The position numbers were made by a program, and so were the translations under genes. Shown in pieces: positions 21,267 through 24,953 of a stretch of 24,953 nt of DNA. Each line of letters opens with the position of its first letter. The first letter of the stretch is position 1. The stretch comes from Chlamydiota bacterium. Lineage in GTDB: Bacteria > Chlamydiota > Chlamydiia > Chlamydiales > Rhabdochlamydiaceae. The DNA lies in NCBI GenBank assembly GCA_023265495.1, contig JAHFTP010000003.1, positions 1 through 24,953 of the forward strand, written 5' to 3'. The notes under the pieces were generated by a model, which was given only the letters and a program-made list of their open reading frames with translations, had not been told where the DNA came from and did no database searches.

Positions 21267-22166
21267 TCACCAAGTAAGGGAATGTTCAGGGGCGGGTTGC
21301 CAGCTAAAGGTGCTGTCTTCTTCTTTCTTCCAAAAGAGTGGCTGAATCGTCACTCCATTAGGTTGTAACGTATAGAGATTACAGCTTGCTCGCTCCGTAT
21401 GTGCCGCGGATCCGGAATCTATAATAACAGGAAGACCTGCATTCCTTAAGTCCGCAATGCAATGCCTATGCATGTGTCCATGCACGTACATCTTAATTTG
21501 TTTGTATTTTGCGAGCATGTCTCTTAAGGCATCATCGCCGCGCAGGTGTTTCGGATGAGAGTCGTAGGTAAAAAGAGGGAAGTGGTTAGCGACAAGGACT
21601 TTGTCGGCTTTAGGGATGGCAGTCAAAGCATCAGCGAGGTTCTTTTGTATCTGCAGAGAGAAAACTCCGTGGCAGGAGAAGTAAGAGGTGGCAAGTGCTG
21701 TATCTAGTAAAATGATCCACCAGCCCTCTCCTAGCTTTTTAACAGCAATTTTATGCTCCTTTAAATTGTAGGGGGATGCCTCATAGCCAAACGAAGAGGG
21801 GAAAAAGTCATAAAAGAGTTTCTTGGCATAGTCGCTTTTTGTGTAGTGGTCGTGGTTGCCCGGAATAGTAAGTACGGAAAGACCTGCTCCTTTGAGAAGA
21901 TCGATAAACCGCCTAGCCTCTCTTAACTCTTCTTGCAGTGTCGTACAAGTTAAGTCTCCAGAAATAAGTACATGTTGCACCTTTTCTTTTTGAAAGGTCT
22001 GAATTAAATCCAAGAGTTTATCTTGGTGAAACTCATTTCTTCTTCTTAAAAGTAGGTTCACATTCCCTACCCATCTTTTAGAGAAGAATTGCCTGGGATG
22101 TAAGGTAACTTTAGAAAAATGTAAATCAGATATGTGAGCAATGCGCATAGGAGCTGATGAGTGCAT
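21267..22166 (-). CDS. Calcineurin-like metallophosphoesterase
   Basis: 299 residues. Seen: the dimetal motifs DLH (D14, H16), GD (70-71), GNHD (103-106), the histidine at 195 (NHF) and GHMH (230-233), all in order and complete. No signal peptide or membrane helix is evident, so it is probably cytosolic or peripheral. Substrate unknown; chlamydial LpxG (lipid A synthesis) belongs to the same superfamily, but I cannot equate them. Met7 (MRIAHISDLH, codon at 22148) is an equally plausible start because relatives usually begin there; neither start has a clear Shine-Dalgarno. It is followed after 3 bases by the YkgJ-type gene. Confidence 0.88.
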   Translation of the reverse strand: MHSSAPMRIAHISDLHFSKVTLHPRQFFSKRWVGNVNLLLRRRNEFHQDKLLDLIQTFQKEKVQHVLISGDLTCTTLQEELREARRFIDLLKGAGLSVLTIPGNHDHYTKSDYAKKLFYDFFPSSFGYEASPYNLKEHKIAVKKLGEGWWIILLDTALATSYFSCHGVFSLQIQKNLADALTAIPKADKVLVANHFPLFTYDSHPKHLRGDDALRDMLAKYKQIKMYVHGHMHRHCIADLRNAGLPVIIDSGSAAHTERASCNLYTLQPNGVTIQPLFWKKEEDSTFSWQPAPEHSLTW

Positions 22167-22374
22167 AAATTCGTTCTTTTCTTATATTCTTTTTCACTAG
22201 TGTATCGTAGACCTGTATTAGTGAGAAACAGTTTTTTTTGTAATGTCGTATTTTCTTATTTATTTATTATTATTAAAAACAAATGTGTTTAGTTTAAATT
22301 TTATATAATTAATAATTATTGCAATTCAATCTTTTAGCTATGTTTTTTAAATCTGATTTTTTGCTAAGTAGAGC
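22167..22374. other. AT-rich intergenic region with an imperfect inverted repeat
   Basis: No coding frame is supported here. An inverted repeat TTTTCACTA (22191-22199) / TAGTGAGAAA (22219-22228) lies 25-60 bases upstream of the metallophosphoesterase start and may be a regulator site. The rest is long A/T runs (22250-22320) and should hold the promoter of that operon, but no clear -35/-10 pair stands out. Confidence 0.4.
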
Positions 22375-22402
22375 AAAAACTCCGGTTTTACCGGAGTTTT
22401 TT
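22375..22402. terminator. Strong bidirectional intrinsic terminator
   Basis: ACTCCGGT (22379-22386) and ACCGGAGT (22390-22397) form a perfect 8-bp stem with a TTT loop, extended by A/T pairs on both sides. T-runs follow on each strand. It lies just past the stop of the basic protein gene and isolates it from the metallophosphoesterase operon. Confidence 0.88.
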
Positions 22403-22420
22403 GGGAAATAGGGTACCCAC

Positions 22421-22798
22421 TTATTTTAGCTTCGACGAATGTTTTGTAGAGATGATGCGGGTGGCTTTCTGTTGCTTTGAGAGCGTTTTAATCCAACGGG
22501 TGCCTTCGGCATGAATGTGGTCGGGTTCTGAATTCACAATAGCGTCTCTAGGGCTAGATCTTTTAGATTGTTTAGTAGAGGCCTTTGCTTTTTTTCTTTG
22601 CATAGATCTTTCTAAGGAATCTAGATGATGTTTTTCAATAGTGGCTTTTTTTGACGGTTGTTTTTTTAAAATGGAAGAGAGCGTCTCTTTCTCAGAGGTG
22701 GATTTTGGTCCATTTCTTATTTCTCTAATGGTTTTTTTAACATCTTTTTGTACTTTCTTACCCATGGTTTTAGAAAGCGGCTGTTTTCCTCTGTTCAT
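22421..22798 (-). CDS. Small, very basic Lys/Ser-rich protein of unknown function
   Basis: 125 residues from the ATG at 22798, which has AAGAGGG at good spacing. A longer frame back to 22879 would run into the SulP leader and is less likely. The chain is dominated by Lys, Arg, Ser and Thr (KKVQKDVKKTIREI, RSMQRKKAKASTKQSKR), with no membrane segment, cysteine or signal peptide; the only ordered-looking parts are short amphipathic stretches and a C-terminal HIHAEGTRWIKTLSK. Composition suggests nucleic-acid binding or a disordered protein; a secreted effector is also possible. I do not recognise the family. It is divergent from the transporter gene and ends at a strong terminator. Confidence 0.65.
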   Translation of the reverse strand: MNRGKQPLSKTMGKKVQKDVKKTIREIRNGPKSTSEKETLSSILKKQPSKKATIEKHHLDSLERSMQRKKAKASTKQSKRSSPRDAIVNSEPDHIHAEGTRWIKTLSKQQKATRIISTKHSSKLK

Positions 22799-22909
22799 GA
22801 AATCCCTCTTGGCTAGTAGTTGAAAAGAAATAGTTCCTGTCTTACCTTGGTAGTTAGCAAAGAAGGGTTTTCTTTGCAATCAGACCTTTACTTTTTTTTA
22901 TTTATTTTT

Positions 22910-24580
22910 ATGACAAAACACAAAAAAAATGCATACCTGCAAGAATTCATCCCCGAGCTATGGCATAGTTTGAAAGAGGGGTATGGGTTTTCTTTATTTA
23001 GAAGGGACCTTTTTGCCGGCATAACGGTGGGGATCGTAGCTCTTCCTCTAGCCATGGCTTTTGCCATAGCCTCCGGCGTCCCTCCGGAGAGAGGGCTTTT
23101 TACAGCGATTATCGCGGGCTTTTTGATCTCTTTCTTTGGGGGGAGTAAGGTGCAAATTGGTGGCCCTACCGGTGCTTTTGTTGTTATTGTCTATGACATT
23201 GTGCAAAGGGTCGGATATGAAGGACTCATCGTAGCAACGCTGATGGCGGGCGCTCTTCTCTTTTTGATGGCCATTAGCCGTCTGGGGTCGCTCATGAAGT
23301 TTGTTCCCTATCCTTTAGTGACCGGATTTACTTCGGGCATTGCCGTGATCATCTTTTCCTCGCAGATGAAAGACTTCTTTGGATTAAAACCCTTGGTTGA
23401 GCCCTCTCATTTTCTTGCCAAGTGGCATACATTTTATGAAGTGAGGCATACGTGGAGTCCGACGGCTTGTACAGTCGCTTTATCTACTCTTGCGATTATT
23501 CTTCTCGTTAAGCGGTTTGCTCCGAGACTGCCTTGGGGTATCCTTTCCGTTGTCCTTGTGTCTGTAGGGTGTTATTTCTTTTCTATTCCCGTAGATACGA
23601 TAGCATCGCGCTTTGGAGAAATTCCCACCTCTTTACCCAAGCCTTCTTTGGAAGGATGGCATTTTAGTCTCACTCAGGTCTCTATGCTGATGCCCGATGC
23701 AATTACGATTGCGCTACTCGCTGCTATAGAATCTCTGCTTTCCGCAGTAGTAGCTGACGGCATGACAGGGGGGAGGCATAAGTCTAACGTGGAGCTGCTG
23801 GCGCAGTCGTTTGCCAACATAGGCTCTTCCCTTTTCGGAGGAATCCCCGCAACGGGGGCTATCGCCAGAACGGCAACCAATGTAAAATCAGGTGGATGTA
23901 GTCCCATCGCTGGCATCATCCATGCTGCGGCATTATTTTGCATTTTGCGCTTTTTCTCTCCCTTTGTCAGCATGATCCCTCTTCCTGCCCTTGCGGCATT
24001 GCTTGTGATGGTAGCGTGGAATATGGGGGAGTGGCACCAGTTTAAACATCTGTTTCGTGCGCCTAAAGGGGATATAATGGTATTGCTCTCTGCTTTTCTT
24101 CTGACCGTCTTCGTCGATCTGACGGTGGCAGTAGAGGTTGGAATGGTCATGGCCGCTTTTGTATTTGTAAAAAGGATGAGCGCTTTAGCACATATTGAAG
24201 CTATGGCCCCCACCCATAGCGAACTAGAGGGGCTTGCAAAGACGAGCATTCCTCCTCATGTGGAGCTCTATGAAATACAAGGCCCTTTTTTCTTTGGCGT
24301 CGTAGATAAACTGCAAGAAGAGCTTCGCAACCTAGAAAAAAACCCAAAAGTATTTATTCTTTTGCTCAAAGAAGTGAATATCATCGATGCCTCCGGCTTG
24401 CATGCGCTTAAAGAGCTTTGTCTGCAGTTTCAAAAGCATAAGACACAAGTGATCCTAGCGGATGTCAAAGGAAAACCCTCTCATAGCATCCATAGATATG
24501 GGATTGACAAGCTCATCGGCACAAAGAATGTCGTGCCAACATTGCATGATGCGTTGATGCTCTCTAAAACCTATATTTGA
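22910..24580 (+). CDS. SulP family anion transporter with C-terminal STAS domain
   Basis: 556 residues from the ATG at 22910. SulP proteins import sulphate, bicarbonate or dicarboxylates. Seen: the N-terminal SLFRRDLFAGITVGIVALPLAMAF, GPTGAF (85-90), about 10-14 hydrophobic segments, the signature from ESLLSAVVADGMTGG to GIPATGAIARTATN (about 274-323), and a cytoplasmic STAS domain (about 450-556) with IDASG (492-496) at the usual phospho-regulated loop. The start is uncertain: the ATG has no Shine-Dalgarno, whereas a TTG at 22874 has AAGAAGGG at ideal spacing and would add 12 mostly hydrophobic residues. That site lies in an 8-bp inverted repeat (GCAAAGAA/TTCTTTGC, 22857-22877). Substrate cannot be assigned. 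It is convergent with the glycosyltransferase, 3 bases apart. Confidence 0.92.
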   Translation: MTKHKKNAYLQEFIPELWHSLKEGYGFSLFRRDLFAGITVGIVALPLAMAFAIASGVPPERGLFTAIIAGFLISFFGGSKVQIGGPTGAFVVIVYDIVQRVGYEGLIVATLMAGALLFLMAISRLGSLMKFVPYPLVTGFTSGIAVIIFSSQMKDFFGLKPLVEPSHFLAKWHTFYEVRHTWSPTACTVALSTLAIILLVKRFAPRLPWGILSVVLVSVGCYFFSIPVDTIASRFGEIPTSLPKPSLEGWHFSLTQVSMLMPDAITIALLAAIESLLSAVVADGMTGGRHKSNVELLAQSFANIGSSLFGGIPATGAIARTATNVKSGGCSPIAGIIHAAALFCILRFFSPFVSMIPLPALAALLVMVAWNMGEWHQFKHLFRAPKGDIMVLLSAFLLTVFVDLTVAVEVGMVMAAFVFVKRMSALAHIEAMAPTHSELEGLAKTSIPPHVELYEIQGPFFFGVVDKLQEELRNLEKNPKVFILLLKEVNIIDASGLHALKELCLQFQKHKTQVILADVKGKPSHSIHRYGIDKLIGTKNVVPTLHDALMLSKTYI

Positions 24581-24583
24581 AGT

Positions 24584-24953
24584 TTAGGATTTTATCAGAT
24601 CTCCAAAAAGTTTGAGGACGAGGCGATGAGAGAGGAGCCGTTTCCAATGCTTCTCCTTCCAGCGAAACAGCTTCCATTGGGGAAGGAAAGGAAGCGGCGT
24701 TGCCACTTTCCCTTTAAGCCAGCCGGGGCGCCAAAGACGCATTCTCTCTTCGCTATCGGCGATAACTAGATTGGGGATGTGGAGGTTAGAGGCTAGGTGC
24801 CCGAGCAGAGAGTCATTGCCGATCATATACCCGGACTCGTACACAAAGCCTGCTAGGTCCGATAGATGAGTAAATGTCTGCAAGTCGTTTCCTTCCTTTA
24901 TTAAAGGAGCCCACAGGGGCTCTTCTTTGGAGCTCATGACAAGTACAGGATGA
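24584..24953 (-). CDS. Glycosyltransferase family 9 (heptosyltransferase-like), 5' end beyond window
   Basis: Only the C-terminal ~123 residues are present; the frame runs open off the right edge (HPVLVMSSKEEPLW leads into an internal Met). Family 9 enzymes add sugars, often heptose, to lipopolysaccharide core at the inner membrane. The nucleotide-sugar site motif YESGYMIGNDSLLGHLASNL is clear (GNDSxxxHLA), followed by IPNLVI and a basic tail rich in Trp, Lys and Arg that may contact the membrane. Compared with about 330-350 residues for full members, roughly two thirds are missing. The acceptor sugar cannot be inferred. It ends 3 bases from the convergent transporter stop. Confidence 0.8.
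   Translation of the reverse strand, partial: HPVLVMSSKEEPLWAPLIKEGNDLQTFTHLSDLAGFVYESGYMIGNDSLLGHLASNLHIPNLVIADSEERMRLWRPGWLKGKVATPLPFLPQWKLFRWKEKHWKRLLSHRLVLKLFGDLIKS

Overview
The gene content points to a member of the phylum Chlamydiae outside Chlamydiaceae (a Parachlamydia- or Waddlia-like environmental chlamydia). The main evidence is the grouping of a short ComEC, HPr kinase, HPr, PTS enzyme I, a YbaB/EbfC protein and DnaX. From memory, Chlamydia trachomatis has dnaX-ybaB-ptsI-ptsH-(hypothetical)-comEC as neighbours. Here the same set is present, but an NADH dehydrogenase and a Fic gene lie among them. This assignment rests on protein recognition only; no database was searched.

Layout. 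1-686: the 5' part of uppP (cell-wall lipid recycling, minus strand, cut by the window edge) and a tRNA-His. 887-2523: a Fic-domain regulator with a degenerate active-site motif, preceded by a dense array of palindromic operator-like sites. 2543-5328: comEC and a type II NADH dehydrogenase, translationally coupled. 5543-8543: the hprK-ptsH-ptsI regulatory phosphotransfer operon. 8629-9762: a second, canonical Fic protein with its own promoter and tandem operator. 9954-11812: dnaX-ebfC. 11956-13232: an AAA_14/DUF4143 ATPase whose promoter is overlapped by a perfect 16-bp palindrome. 13350-18051: a 7TM-HD phosphodiesterase (PgpH type), convergent with a pgm-SDR operon. 18052-20173: remnants and modules of defence type, namely the C-terminal part of a YhcG/DUF1016 nuclease fused in frame to pgm, and an AbiE-like toxin-antitoxin pair. 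20174-20845: non-coding DNA with a terminator, a nested inverted-repeat element and a decayed transposase-like reading frame. 20847-22166: a cysteine-cluster protein and a metallophosphoesterase. 22421-24953: a basic lysine-rich protein, a SulP anion transporter, and a partial family 9 glycosyltransferase.

How it works together. Core genes (cell envelope, energy, replication, PTS signalling, c-di-AMP turnover, sugar-phosphate metabolism) form the backbone. At least four autonomous accessory modules are inserted between them: two Fic proteins, one AAA ATPase and one AbiE pair. Each encodes a recognisable or likely helix-turn-helix segment, and each has repeated or palindromic sites in its own promoter, which suggests four separate autoregulated units. 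The most unusual single item is the in-frame joining of a nuclease remnant to the phosphoglucomutase gene.
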